This document shows, piece after piece, positions 52,371 through 61,137 of a DNA stretch of 64,000 bases (position 1 is the stretch's first letter; the number at the start of each line of letters is the position of its first letter). A model generated the notes under the pieces. The model searched no databases. It was not told where the DNA came from and saw nothing but the letters and a program-made list of their open reading frames with translations. A program made the translations under genes and the position numbers. This stretch comes from Waddliaceae bacterium (lineage in GTDB: Bacteria; Chlamydiota; Chlamydiia; Chlamydiales; GCA-2709385). Location of the stretch: assembly GCA_002709385.1 (NCBI GenBank), contig PAQS01000019.1, forward strand, positions 1 to 64,000, in the 5' to 3' direction.

Positions 52371-54751
52371 GGTCGTAAACCTTCTTTTACTGCCTGTCGA
52401 CGAGTACGATCTCCCTGATCCTCTTTCATCATTTCTTGTAGTCTCTGGAGAACTTCATCAGGGCGTTGTTCAGAAGAAGAATTTGGATTTTCGTCTTCAT
52501 TGAAATCTTGACTTTCATTCTCACTAGAGGATTCATTCTGATCAAGGTTCACTTGATCATCCTGATTCGTTGCTGAGTCTTCACTAGAGCCTGAATCAGA
52601 TTCTTGGTCATTTTCTTCAGGAGGTGTATTTTCTTCTTGTTTATCTTTTAACTTTTCTAAAACTTCTTTCCATTTTTCAAAGGCAAGCTTTTGCCCATCT
52701 TTCGCTGAATTTTGTTGTTGAGGAGTAGAAGAGAGATCCCTATACGCTCTTTCTGCAGCTTCTGTCCCTTCATTAAACAAGGGTATAAGCTCATTCCAAG
52801 GTGGCATTGACTCTACCTGATCTAAAGTAAGTTCTGGCTGATCTTCTTGAGCCGTCTGCGCTAAAACATAGTCTGGAAATTTTTTGGCAAAATACAAATT
52901 TATTAACTGCGACTCTGCAAGTAAGCTTTCTAGATCATGATCGCTAGCTTCAAACTTTTGTAACGACTGCAAATCTTCTGTCATTTCCAATGATTTGTAT
53001 TGTTGAGATACCAAGCTTTGCAAAAATTCACTTATTTCATGAGGTGGGCGTAAAGAGTTCAGAAGATGTAGAAGCTCTATAATTACAGACTTCACATACA
53101 GTTGAGTACCTTTTTCTCTACCCTGATTCCATAAACTTATGGCTTTTCCCATTCTATCTTTTGTTTTCTTCAATATCTCTTGAATAGGTTCATAATCTAA
53201 TGGAGAGAGATCCCGTTCTTTAAGAAAAGAAAGTTCTTCATGAATTTGCAGAAGATCTTTTTCCATATTATAGAGATTATTTTGTTGTAAGGACTCACGA
53301 TCTGCATACTTGCCGTGAGAAGATAAATACTCTTCCAATTGTAAAATGAGATAAGAATCAGGTCTCCATTGCCTCAATGCTTGTTTTAATGAATTCTGCA
53401 TTGCTGCAAAACTTGATTTTTCTAAAGACAATTCTTTCCGTACATCTCGAATGTATGCTGATAAAAAGGTGCTAGGAGCTGAATCAATACGCAATGAGAA
53501 CACACGGTCAAGATACTCGATTTTTTGTCGCTTTTCTTCTTCTTCAGAAGTAAGAGCTTGAAAAAACACTTCATCTTCTGATTGTCTCATTAAGAGATAT
53601 CTTTGTTTTTCTAATTCAGCTTGCTCAAGATAAGTAGAATCTACAACAGCTTTTTCAATAGAATTTGCAAGGGATTCTTTTTGCTTTATCTTTAAGTTTT
53701 CCATCCATACTTGTTCGTAGAGAGGATGCTTATTTTCTATTCCTTCACCATGAAAATTTGCAGATCGAAGAAGTTCCGCCAACTGTTCGTTGAACTTCAT
53801 GAGAAATGATAAACGTGCCTCATAAAAACGCTCTTCTTCTAAAGAACGATAGAGAGTGACTCTTGTATCGAGTAATTTTTCTATCACATCTTCGTTAGAT
53901 AAAGACCAAAATGCGATATTTAAGAAGTTTTTTGTCGCTAAGAATTCTATGAAACTCTTACTTGCTTGATTTTCTTTTCCCCACTCAAGAGCTTTTTGCC
54001 AGTGATTTCGAGATTCAACAATAATATTTAATAAATGATTTTCTTCTTCTGCTTCAGAGTTTTCTTCTTTTGCTAAAAGTAGTAGCTTCTCCCAGTCTTC
54101 ACTTTGATTTTTCCATTGAATGAGTATAGAAAAAAAAGGTTTTGCAGGAGAAGAGAGCTCTTCTTGAGCTTCTTCAGTAAAATCTATTAAATACTCAATT
54201 TGTGTCTTTAAATCCCTCTTATCACGACGAGTTACTTCTTGTTCTTTCTTAAACCAGATGATTTTTTTTAGTATTGTAGCATGCATTTCTGAAATAGATG
54301 CATGATTGAAAGGAGAAAAATCGATGTTTTTTTCTTCCATCTCTAAAAAGATCTGTTCTGCAGAATCAAGATCAATTAAGGCTTCTTCTAAAGAATCAAG
54401 AGGGTCTTCTTTTTGGTCAGCAATCAATAAACGAGACTGTGCTCGCTGAAAAGAAATCCCTAACTTTAAGTAAGGATCTGTTTTTTCCGAGATAAGTACT
54501 CTCGAAAAAATACGAAGAGCTTCTTCAGGCTCATTTTTTAGCAAAAAAGCACTACCTAAATTATAAAGTACTGCTGTTCTCTCATCGATACTCAACTTTC
54601 TCTTTAATAGATCTTGCAAAACATTGATTCCTTCATCAATGCGACCTAAATCAATAAGAGCTTTTGCTTTTCGAGCTTCCAAACGAGAGTCTTGAGCTGA
54701 AAGCTGCGCAAAAACAACTAAGAAGAAAAATAAGGAATTCCAAAACCTCAT
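52364..54751 (-). CDS. batC: BatC-like TPR protein, unusually long
   Basis: Begins with a signal peptide (FFFLVVFAQLSAQD) and TPR units (KALIDLGRIDEGINVLQDLLK, VLYNLGSAFLLKNEPEEALRIF). The long middle is helical and charged with many coiled-coil-like stretches. The last ~100 residues are very acidic and Ser/Asn/Glu-rich and end in the typical BatC tail (RLQEMMKEDQGDRTRR). Ordinary BatC is ~230-300 residues; this has 795, so a large insertion separates the TPR part from the tail. ATGA overlap with batB. Confidence 0.82.
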   Translation of the reverse strand: MRFWNSLFFFLVVFAQLSAQDSRLEARKAKALIDLGRIDEGINVLQDLLKRKLSIDERTAVLYNLGSAFLLKNEPEEALRIFSRVLISEKTDPYLKLGISFQRAQSRLLIADQKEDPLDSLEEALIDLDSAEQIFLEMEEKNIDFSPFNHASISEMHATILKKIIWFKKEQEVTRRDKRDLKTQIEYLIDFTEEAQEELSSPAKPFFSILIQWKNQSEDWEKLLLLAKEENSEAEEENHLLNIIVESRNHWQKALEWGKENQASKSFIEFLATKNFLNIAFWSLSNEDVIEKLLDTRVTLYRSLEEERFYEARLSFLMKFNEQLAELLRSANFHGEGIENKHPLYEQVWMENLKIKQKESLANSIEKAVVDSTYLEQAELEKQRYLLMRQSEDEVFFQALTSEEEEKRQKIEYLDRVFSLRIDSAPSTFLSAYIRDVRKELSLEKSSFAAMQNSLKQALRQWRPDSYLILQLEEYLSSHGKYADRESLQQNNLYNMEKDLLQIHEELSFLKERDLSPLDYEPIQEILKKTKDRMGKAISLWNQGREKGTQLYVKSVIIELLHLLNSLRPPHEISEFLQSLVSQQYKSLEMTEDLQSLQKFEASDHDLESLLAESQLINLYFAKKFPDYVLAQTAQEDQPELTLDQVESMPPWNELIPLFNEGTEAAERAYRDLSSTPQQQNSAKDGQKLAFEKWKEVLEKLKDKQEENTPPEENDQESDSGSSEDSATNQDDQVNLDQNESSSENESQDFNEDENPNSSSEQRPDEVLQRLQEMMKEDQGDRTRRQAVKEGLRPW

Positions 54752-55875
54752 GTAGACATCTCCATACGTCGTTTTGTACTAGGTATTAGCAAAGAGAGAA
54801 GAATAGAAATAATGGCTAATGATAGAGGATACTGAAAATATTCATCAAAAATAGGTTCTCGATTGCTTAAAGCTGACATATCTAATTCTATTTCTTCTTC
54901 GCTTTCTTCTAGTAGCAATTGACGATTTTGAATTTCACGAGCCAAAGCATCCGCAATGCCCATTGCTGAATATTGATTAGCAAAAAAATAACGCCCGTTT
55001 CCTGTATCGCTTAAGCGTTTTAAAAGCTCCTCGTCTAAAGAGGATTGGACGGCTTTTCCTTCGAATTCAACTCCTGGTATAATATCTCCAGAAGCGGTTC
55101 CTAAACCAATTGTAAATACTTGTAGTTTATATTTTTCCGCATCTGCAATACGTCCTAAAATAGCCTGTAGTATTCGCTCTCGTTCTTCTCCTTTACTTAG
55201 TTCCAGCTGTGTATCTCCCCCATCAGTCAATACAACAAGTGTTTTATACTTATTGCTGGTCTGAGAAAAAAATTTCTCACGTGTGGCATCTAAAGCTTCC
55301 AGGAGGTCTGTACCTGCAATATCACCTTCATTGATTCCAACTTGCCTTAACATGAGTCGTAAAAATAGATAATCTACAGTAGGCGGGCTCACTGCTGATA
55401 ATTCCGATGTAAAAGCAAAAATTCCGGCATTTTCTCCACGGAGCTGCTCTACTAACTCATCAATAACTTCTTTTGCATAATCAAGTCTGCTTTGCCCTGT
55501 TCGCATATCAGTGACTTCCATAGAAGCAGATACATCAAGTAGAAAGACAATATCATGAGCTAATCTACGTGTGATCATGCTTCTGATTTCTGGATCACTA
55601 TCTTGTAGCTGAAGAGCTTCCGTTTTTTTATCTTCTGGATAACGAGGATTACCTCTCGGTTGAATAAGAGCACAACAAAGAAAAATCCAAGCTAGCAAAG
55701 CTAAAGCTCGCTTCGTACGATGCAATATTTTAGATCGAAACTCTCCCATTACAGGAAAGAGCAAGATCGCTTTTTGTCTTTGAATAGATTCCCATACGAA
55801 AAGCGCAACTAAAGGAAGCAGACCTAAAAACAAAAAAGCTAATTCAGGATGTCCATAATAAATTGTATGCAACAT
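54748..55875 (-). CDS. batB: BatB, von Willebrand factor A membrane protein
   Basis: N-terminal membrane helices (~10-30, ~57-72) precede a VWA domain that carries the full MIDAS: DVSAS (Asp114), the threonine in GTDLLEAL, and LTDGGDT. A second helix near the C-terminus (~355-372) closes the protein. 375 residues is normal. It begins inside the batA stop (TAATG), so the pair is tightly coupled. It probably forms a complex with BatA at the inner membrane. Confidence 0.92.
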   Translation of the reverse strand: MLHTIYYGHPELAFLFLGLLPLVALFVWESIQRQKAILLFPVMGEFRSKILHRTKRALALLAWIFLCCALIQPRGNPRYPEDKKTEALQLQDSDPEIRSMITRRLAHDIVFLLDVSASMEVTDMRTGQSRLDYAKEVIDELVEQLRGENAGIFAFTSELSAVSPPTVDYLFLRLMLRQVGINEGDIAGTDLLEALDATREKFFSQTSNKYKTLVVLTDGGDTQLELSKGEERERILQAILGRIADAEKYKLQVFTIGLGTASGDIIPGVEFEGKAVQSSLDEELLKRLSDTGNGRYFFANQYSAMGIADALAREIQNRQLLLEESEEEIELDMSALSNREPIFDEYFQYPLSLAIISILLSLLIPSTKRRMEMST

Positions 55876-57062
55876 TACGGTACCCTCCTAAAAACCGTGC
55901 TTTCAGTAAGAAGAGAAAGGAAAAATAGAGCTGTTCCTAATAAAAGAAAGATCTGAAAAAAATGTTTTTCTTCAAACAATGATCGATCAAGCTCTGTATT
56001 TTCTGCTACTGGAAGCTCAACAAGTCGATTTCCTGGTAAACGGCTTTTTTCCAATGTATCAATATTTTCGTAAATCTCAGACAGACTTGTTGATTGATCT
56101 GCAACATAAAAACGACCACCTGTAGACTCTGCTGTCTTCTCAAGTTCGTTATAAAGGCTCCTGTATTGAGGTGCTGCCACAGCAGGATCAATGTTAATTA
56201 AATAAACACGTACTCCTTGCTCTTTTGCATAGTTTGAAGCTTCAATGAGTCCCATATTCCGATAAGGATGATTCTGATCTAAAGGATTAGGCGATTGAAT
56301 TCCATCAGTTACGAGAATAATAACTGAACTTTCTATGGTATATGGAGCCTCTCCTGGAGCGAGCAATTCTTCAGCAAAGTAGCGAGAAGCTTGTATAAGA
56401 TTTACTGTTTTATAAATGGCATAACCGATCGCAGTACCATCATCTCCCTGTCTTCTAACTACTTCAATTTTATTTAGCTGCTCTATCAGAGTTTTATGAT
56501 CAAGAGTAAGAGGTGAATGTATCTGTGCTGTACGAGCAAAGCTTACAAGCCCAATCATATCATTGACTCGACCACTCCAACCTAAGTCTTTTTCCCCTTC
56601 TACAAATAAACGACTAATCTCTTTCATCACTTGTAGACGTGATAAGCGTATGGTTTTTCCATCAGACCCAATGTATTCTACTGGAGTTCCCATTGATCCG
56701 GATTGATCTAAAACCATGTAAATAGCGATACCTTCAGTAGGGACAGGAAGCTCTTCTGTCTCAGTTCCTTCTTGTTGTTCTTTGGGTTCCTTTGTTTGTG
56801 GGTCTAGAGGAAAGCTCCAATAGGGATCAAGAAATGCCAAAGAAAATAAAAAAAGAGATGCAATCAAAAGGTAAAAAGGACTCGTACTAAAACGAGTTCT
56901 CCATGAATTCAGCGATAGAAATTTACCTTTTTGAGAGAGAAAATATTTCGCTTGAGAGTAAGGTTTTGTGAATCTTTGTCCTATTCCAAATAGAACAAAT
57001 AATAGGCACAAAAAACCAAGAGCCCAGAGATTCACATGTAATCCAGCAGAGTCCATCGGCAA
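55875..57062 (-). CDS. batA: BatA, von Willebrand factor A membrane protein
   Basis: Two N-terminal helices (~10-28, ~62-80), a Gln/Glu linker, then a VWA domain with MIDAS residues DQSGS (Asp119), Thr in GDDGTAIGYA and the Asp of LVTDGIQS; a C-terminal helix (~367-387) follows. 395 residues. In other bacteria batA is preceded by moxR and a DUF58 gene; here the gene upstream, 15 bases away on the same strand, is parB. Confidence 0.92.
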   Translation of the reverse strand: MPMDSAGLHVNLWALGFLCLLFVLFGIGQRFTKPYSQAKYFLSQKGKFLSLNSWRTRFSTSPFYLLIASLFLFSLAFLDPYWSFPLDPQTKEPKEQQEGTETEELPVPTEGIAIYMVLDQSGSMGTPVEYIGSDGKTIRLSRLQVMKEISRLFVEGEKDLGWSGRVNDMIGLVSFARTAQIHSPLTLDHKTLIEQLNKIEVVRRQGDDGTAIGYAIYKTVNLIQASRYFAEELLAPGEAPYTIESSVIILVTDGIQSPNPLDQNHPYRNMGLIEASNYAKEQGVRVYLINIDPAVAAPQYRSLYNELEKTAESTGGRFYVADQSTSLSEIYENIDTLEKSRLPGNRLVELPVAENTELDRSLFEEKHFFQIFLLLGTALFFLSLLTESTVFRRVP

Positions 57063-57077
57063 ATCATCCTACATTTA

Positions 57078-57908
57078 TTATATCGTGGAAGTAGCTCCAA
57101 ATCGTTCAAGAAGTCTATCCAAATCATCTAATGAATAATAATCAATGACAATTTTTCCACGCTTCCCTTTACCTTGGATCAATACTTTTGTCCCTAAAGA
57201 TTCTTTTAAACGCTCTTCCAACTGCTCTAAATAAAAATCGCGAGTTCGGTAAACAAGTTTTTGTTTTTTAGAGCGGCTAGAAATACGCCTTGCAGCCTCT
57301 TCAGCCTGTCGTACTGTAAGCTCATCACGTAGAATCATCTCGTGCAATAGCTCACGTTGCTCCTCTGTTTCCAACGAGAGAATCACTTTTGCATGCCCCA
57401 TACTCACAACTCCTCTTTTCACACTATGTTGAATAGAGGGAGAAAGAGACATAAGGCGCATGTAGTTTGCGACAGTAGATCTTTTTTTACCAACTCGCTT
57501 CGCAAGCTCGTCTTGATTCATATGAAATTCTTTTGACAAGTCTCGTAAAGCTTCAGCAACTTCTAAAGGATTTAAATCAACACGCTGGATATTTTCTACC
57601 AAAGCCGCTTCTGCCGAACGTCGAACATCTGCACCTTGAATAATCACAGGTATTTTTTTTAGCCCTGCCATTTCACTTGCTCTTAAACGTCTTTCACCAG
57701 AAATCAGTTCATAAGCATCAATTTCGGATAAATAGCGAACACTTGGAGGGTGAATAAGCCCTACACTTTTGATGGAATCGGCAAGGTCTTGTAAGTCTTC
57801 AGGACTAAAATGCCGCCGAGGTTGACGAGGATTAACAAGGACTCTACGTACTTCAACTTCTTTTAGAGTTCCAGAATCATTATTTTTATCTATTTTTGTA
57901 TGCTGCAT
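57078..57908 (-). CDS. parB: ParB/Spo0J-family chromosome partition protein
   Basis: The N-terminal CTPase motifs NPRQPRRHF and ISGERRLRASEMAG (GERRxRA), followed by ENIQRVDLNPLEVAEAL, the central helix-turn-helix (MNQDELAKRVGKKRSTVANYMRL), and a C-terminal dimerisation stretch, define ParB. It binds parS sites and loads SMC or interacts with ParA, but no parA is adjacent and no canonical parS site was noticed. ATG 57908 is preferred to a GTG at 57920; neither has a clear ribosome site. It heads the bat operon. Chlamydia parB (CT688) lies beside dppD, so this copy is relocated. Confidence 0.93.
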   Translation of the reverse strand: MQHTKIDKNNDSGTLKEVEVRRVLVNPRQPRRHFSPEDLQDLADSIKSVGLIHPPSVRYLSEIDAYELISGERRLRASEMAGLKKIPVIIQGADVRRSAEAALVENIQRVDLNPLEVAEALRDLSKEFHMNQDELAKRVGKKRSTVANYMRLMSLSPSIQHSVKRGVVSMGHAKVILSLETEEQRELLHEMILRDELTVRQAEEAARRISSRSKKQKLVYRTRDFYLEQLEERLKESLGTKVLIQGKGKRGKIVIDYYSLDDLDRLLERFGATSTI

Positions 57909-58114
57909 AAAACGAACCACGAGTATTTATCTAAAAAACTACCGCTTGTATGATTTGATTGGCAAGTCAAAGGTCTTACTTGCAAGCTGCATAAAAGCTC
58001 TTCATCCCAAGAAAAGAAATCATAGCAAAGTAAGCGCTACTTTTCAAAAATTTCGAATTTCTATAGCCTAGTAATTCAAGCTTTTCTAACCATACAATAG
58101 TAAGAACTCTAATT

Positions 58115-58843
58115 ATGGCCCACGAAACTCCTCCTCTTGAAACTGATGAATCTGAATCTGCTTTTCAGGAGCAATTAACCTCTTTTTTAAGCGACCATGG
58201 CACAAAAATTATCTATGGTATTGCAGTAATTATCGTGGGCGTATTAGCTATCACGCGCTTCTCTGCTGATAAAGAACTCAGAGTACAAAAAGATTACTTG
58301 GAAGCTGAAGCTTACATGCAACAGCTACAAATGGGCACAAATGAGCCTCAGCAAGTTTTGCAAAACATCACAGAAAAAATGAATGACCTGCAAGACTTAC
58401 ACACAAAGTATGATGGCCGCCTTGCTCAACATTACATGCAGGAAGGTGATGTGCAAACAGCAAAAAAATACGCAGAAAGTATTTTAAATCGTACAAAGAA
58501 TACCATTCCTTCCACCTATCTTGCCTTTAGTGAAACGAGCCTTTTAATCGCTCAAGGAAAACTAGAAGAAGCTTTGAAAGCTTCCGAAGTTCTCCATGGC
58601 GACCTTGTTGAGCAAAATGAGCAGTCTCAGCTTCTAGCTTATAATCTCCTACGTATTGCTGTTTTAAAAAATGAGTTAGACTTCGAATCACAAAATTCTG
58701 CATGGACAGAATTGAATGATTATTTGAAGACTGTACCTGCAGGCCCGGAAGCCCCAACTATTAAGCAAAATTTCATCAATGGTAGCATCTCTCTTGAGCG
58801 CTATATTGAAGCAAAGCTTTTAACAAGCAGTGAGCAAAACTAA
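58115..58843 (+). CDS. single-pass membrane protein with TPR-like repeats (YfgM-like)
   Basis: A cytosolic tail of ~30 residues, one helix (~31-49, KIIYGIAVIIVGVLAIT), and an outward helical domain with TPR-like units (YMQEGDVQTAKKYAESIL, LLIAQGKLEEALKASEVL). This layout resembles YfgM, an ancillary partner of the Sec translocon, but could also be another TPR anchor. 242 residues. Divergent from parB. Confidence 0.75.
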   Translation: MAHETPPLETDESESAFQEQLTSFLSDHGTKIIYGIAVIIVGVLAITRFSADKELRVQKDYLEAEAYMQQLQMGTNEPQQVLQNITEKMNDLQDLHTKYDGRLAQHYMQEGDVQTAKKYAESILNRTKNTIPSTYLAFSETSLLIAQGKLEEALKASEVLHGDLVEQNEQSQLLAYNLLRIAVLKNELDFESQNSAWTELNDYLKTVPAGPEAPTIKQNFINGSISLERYIEAKLLTSSEQN

Positions 58844-58898
58844 TACATAAGTCTTTTACTTTAAGTTTTTTGTTTTTTTTGCACTTTTTTCTAAAGAT

Positions 58899-59150
58899 CC
58901 TCGCTGTGGTGGTCGATACCCAAAGCGAGGAAGGAAAATAGTTAGCTGAGATCAAGGACCCGTGTCTAGACCAGACATAGATCTCAAAAAGGCTGACTAT
59001 TGGAAATTGGGCCGTGATTCTTGGTGAAATGATTTCACACAGTTACCACGCCAGCCATATGTATCGTTTGTGAATATACCTTGTTCACTTGAACTTCCAG
59101 GTATCGTAGACAAACTATATCGTAGCACTCTCCTGTTTACATGGAGAACT
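58899..59150 (+). ncRNA. candidate structured RNA of unknown family (396-bp gap)
   Basis: The 58844-59239 gap holds no gene but dense inverted repeats: CCTCGCT/AGCGAGG (58899-58905, 58924-58930); AATAGTTAGC/GCTGACTATT (58937-58946, 58992-59001) enclosing GAGATC/GATCTC (58948-58953, 58980-58985) and TGTCT/AGACA; GTGAAAT/ATTTCAC (59024-59038); GTTTGT/ACAAAC (59066-59071, 59110-59115) enclosing ATACCT/AGGTAT; TCTCC/GGAGA (59129-59147). Several are nested in proper order. No match to RNase P, tmRNA, SRP or tRNA motifs. Strand is assumed from flanking genes. Confidence 0.5.
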
Positions 59151-59239
59151 AGGTGTGGCCGATTCCCCTTCTTATATTTAAAAATTGTTCAGCGTGCTGC
59201 ATAAAGCGCGCGCTCATACTTATATGAAGGAGAAAGAGC

Positions 59240-59599
59240 ATGACCCCTAGTACTCAGTTTTGGGATGAGCTTGCAATCGAATCGTACAAGGCGATTCTGA
59301 AGAAACGAGCCGATCATCCTCTGATCCATCACAACCTCGGCTTGGCTTACATCAGAGTCAACAAAATAAACAAAGCAATCCGTTCATTTCAACGAGCGAT
59401 CAAACTCGATAAAGAATATGCAGATGCTTATTACCATTTAGGTAATGCTTACCAAACTGCAGGTAAAGCTCTTGAAGCAGCTCGCAGTTTCAAAAAGTAT
59501 TTAAAATTCAGTAAGGGAGCTCCCAAAGACCCACCAGTAGTGGAGAATCTCTTAGAAAATCTATATGCGATGAACGAGACAGAAAACACAGACCTTTAG
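59240..59599 (+). CDS. TPR protein, 119 aa
   Basis: Three tetratricopeptide-like units are seen: AIESYKAILKKRADHPLIHHNLGLAYI, KINKAIRSFQRAIKLDKEYADAYYHLGNAYQ and ALEAARSFKKYLKF. A strong AAGGAG lies nine bases before the ATG. It is soluble, with no signal. Such small TPR proteins in Chlamydiota are often type III secretion chaperones, which is one possibility. It lies between two highly structured intergenic regions. Confidence 0.85.
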   Translation: MTPSTQFWDELAIESYKAILKKRADHPLIHHNLGLAYIRVNKINKAIRSFQRAIKLDKEYADAYYHLGNAYQTAGKALEAARSFKKYLKFSKGAPKDPPVVENLLENLYAMNETENTDL

Positions 59600-59620
59600 C
59601 TTTTGACTTAAATTATTCCT

Positions 59621-59830
59621 AAGCTTGCATTAACAATCACCGGTTTCGGTGGTATCTAGCAAAGACGTGGCAATGAGGCCTTTAGGCCAAAATATTCCTT
59701 CATCTAGCACAGTCATTGGTGAGTGTCCGGCACCAATGGCTGGAAGGAATATTCCTTCTTAACTAGAAATACTGCTTGAATTGAGAAGCTGGAAGACTGT
59801 AAGCTTGCACAGCGAGAGTTCTCTCGAAAA
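59621..59830 (+). ncRNA. second candidate structured RNA or regulatory leader before dprA
   Basis: A 63-base rod: AATATTCCTTC (59691-59701) with GAAGGAATATT (59743-59753), enclosing CAGTCATTGGTG (59710-59721) with CACCAATGGCTG (59731-59742) after an eight-base bulge. Also ACCG-GTTT-CGGT (59639-59650), GGCC-TTTA-GGCC (59677-59688) and CGAGAG/CTCTCG (59813-59826). The nine-base AAGCTTGCA is repeated at 59621 and 59801. The 3' arm is also part of a 16-bp palindrome (59743-59758), allowing an alternative fold. Confidence 0.5.
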
Positions 59831-59867
59831 CGCATAACAATTTTAAAGTCACTATAGATAGCGAATT

Positions 59868-60962
59868 TTGGACGAAAAAACGGCATTTCTTATTCTCAAT
59901 CATGTTCCTTTTCTTGGACCAATGAAAACTCGCTTACTTCTAAAGCATTTTCATTCTGCTCAAGCTATCCTATCGGCACCACAAGAAAAGTTGAAAGAAA
60001 TCGTCGGCCTCGGCGATAAAATCATCACTTCCCTTAAAACATGGAATGAACGAGATGATTGGCAAAGAGACCTTGATTTAGTCCATCGATATAATGCACA
60101 ACTCATTCCTTATACAGATCCCCAATACCCTCCTCTTCTTCGAAAAATTCCTGACGCACCTGTTCTTCTTTACGCCGTTGGCTCCTTAACAGAACAAGAT
60201 TTCAACTCGACACTTGCTATTATTGGAACAAGAGCTTGCAGTCATTATGGTAAAGAAAGTGCCGAACGCCTTTCAGCTGAACTTGCAGGAAAAGGGATCA
60301 CCATTATTTCGGGGTTAGCTCTAGGAATTGATGCAGCAGCTCATGTTGGAGCACTTAAATCTGGACGAACAATAGCTGTCATTGGTTCAGGTTTAGCTCA
60401 AATGTACCCCAAAGAAAATATTCATTTGGCATCAAAAATTGCAGAAAAAGGTGCTGTTCTTTCTGAATACCCAATGTTTGCAAGCCCTGATCGCCAACAT
60501 TTCCCACAGCGTAACCGCATCGTAAGTGGCATGAGCTGTGGAGTTTTACTTATCGAAGCCCCCTCAAAAAGTGGCTCTATGATTACGATCAATAAAGCAA
60601 GGTCGCAAGGAAAACCTTGTTTTGCTATACCTGGGCGCATTGATCAAAGTCGTTTTCAAGGCAATCATCAGCTACTCAAAAGCAGGGAGGCTCATTTTGT
60701 GGATTGTTCCACAGATATTCTTCAACATTTAGATATGCAATCAAATCTTTTTGAGATTCTTCCTGAAAAACCGAAAGGACCAGAACTCTCGGAAAATGAA
60801 AAAAATATTTTATCTCAAATGTCTGATGATGAGCTAAGTATAGAAGACTTGATTAGTATTACAAAACTTCCTATTACGAAACTGAATGTATTATTAATGG
60901 GATTAGTTTTAAAAAAAGTTATTAAAGAATACCCTGGGAAACTATATAGAAAAGCATGTTAG
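59868..60962 (+). CDS. dprA: DNA processing protein DprA
   Basis: DprA binds incoming single-stranded DNA and loads RecA during transformation. A short helix-hairpin-helix region (VPFLGPMKTRLLLKHF) precedes the Rossmann core with the family motifs GTRACSHYGKESAERL, ISGLALGIDAAAHVGAL, VIGSGLAQMYPKEN, HFPQRNRIVSGMS and GSMITINKARSQGKP, and a C-terminal winged-helix-like domain (LSIEDLISITKLPITKLN) follows. It starts with TTG at 59868, without a clear ribosome site; no ATG gives a full N-terminus. 364 residues. It is followed by topA, a common pairing in bacteria. Confidence 0.94.
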   Translation: MDEKTAFLILNHVPFLGPMKTRLLLKHFHSAQAILSAPQEKLKEIVGLGDKIITSLKTWNERDDWQRDLDLVHRYNAQLIPYTDPQYPPLLRKIPDAPVLLYAVGSLTEQDFNSTLAIIGTRACSHYGKESAERLSAELAGKGITIISGLALGIDAAAHVGALKSGRTIAVIGSGLAQMYPKENIHLASKIAEKGAVLSEYPMFASPDRQHFPQRNRIVSGMSCGVLLIEAPSKSGSMITINKARSQGKPCFAIPGRIDQSRFQGNHQLLKSREAHFVDCSTDILQHLDMQSNLFEILPEKPKGPELSENEKNILSQMSDDELSIEDLISITKLPITKLNVLLMGLVLKKVIKEYPGKLYRKAC

Positions 60963-61009
60963 TTAAAAGATGTTTTTCTAAATTTTTGCTTGCATGAGAA
61001 CCCGAGTAT

Positions 61010-61038
61010 TTGACAGTGGGCAAAAACTAAGATAATAT
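61010..61038 (+). promoter_or_regulatory. topA promoter
   Basis: Perfect -35 TTGACA (61010-61015), a 17-base spacer and -10 TAATAT (61033-61038). The start near 61045 gives a ~93-base leader that includes the inverted pair AATCTAT/ATAGATT. Confidence 0.8.
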
Positions 61039-61137
61039 AGTGGAACTATTAATTACCTAATCTATTGAAACCCAATATTCAAGGGATCTAGATAGATTGT
61101 GCGTTGGATCCTGGGCTTATTAAGAGGCGCTAGCTAG

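Noticed and set aside
59024-59038. GTGAAAT-G-ATTTCAC as a parS site for the nearby ParB
   Set aside because: It does not match the TGTTTCACGTGAAACA consensus at the central CACGTG and is better read as an RNA stem.
58844-59239. RNase P RNA, tmRNA or SRP RNA
   Set aside because: No GAGGAAAGTCC core, no tRNA-like T-loop GTTCGA with acceptor stem, and no GGAAGG-AGCAGCC SRP loop could be found, so only 'unknown structured RNA' is claimed.
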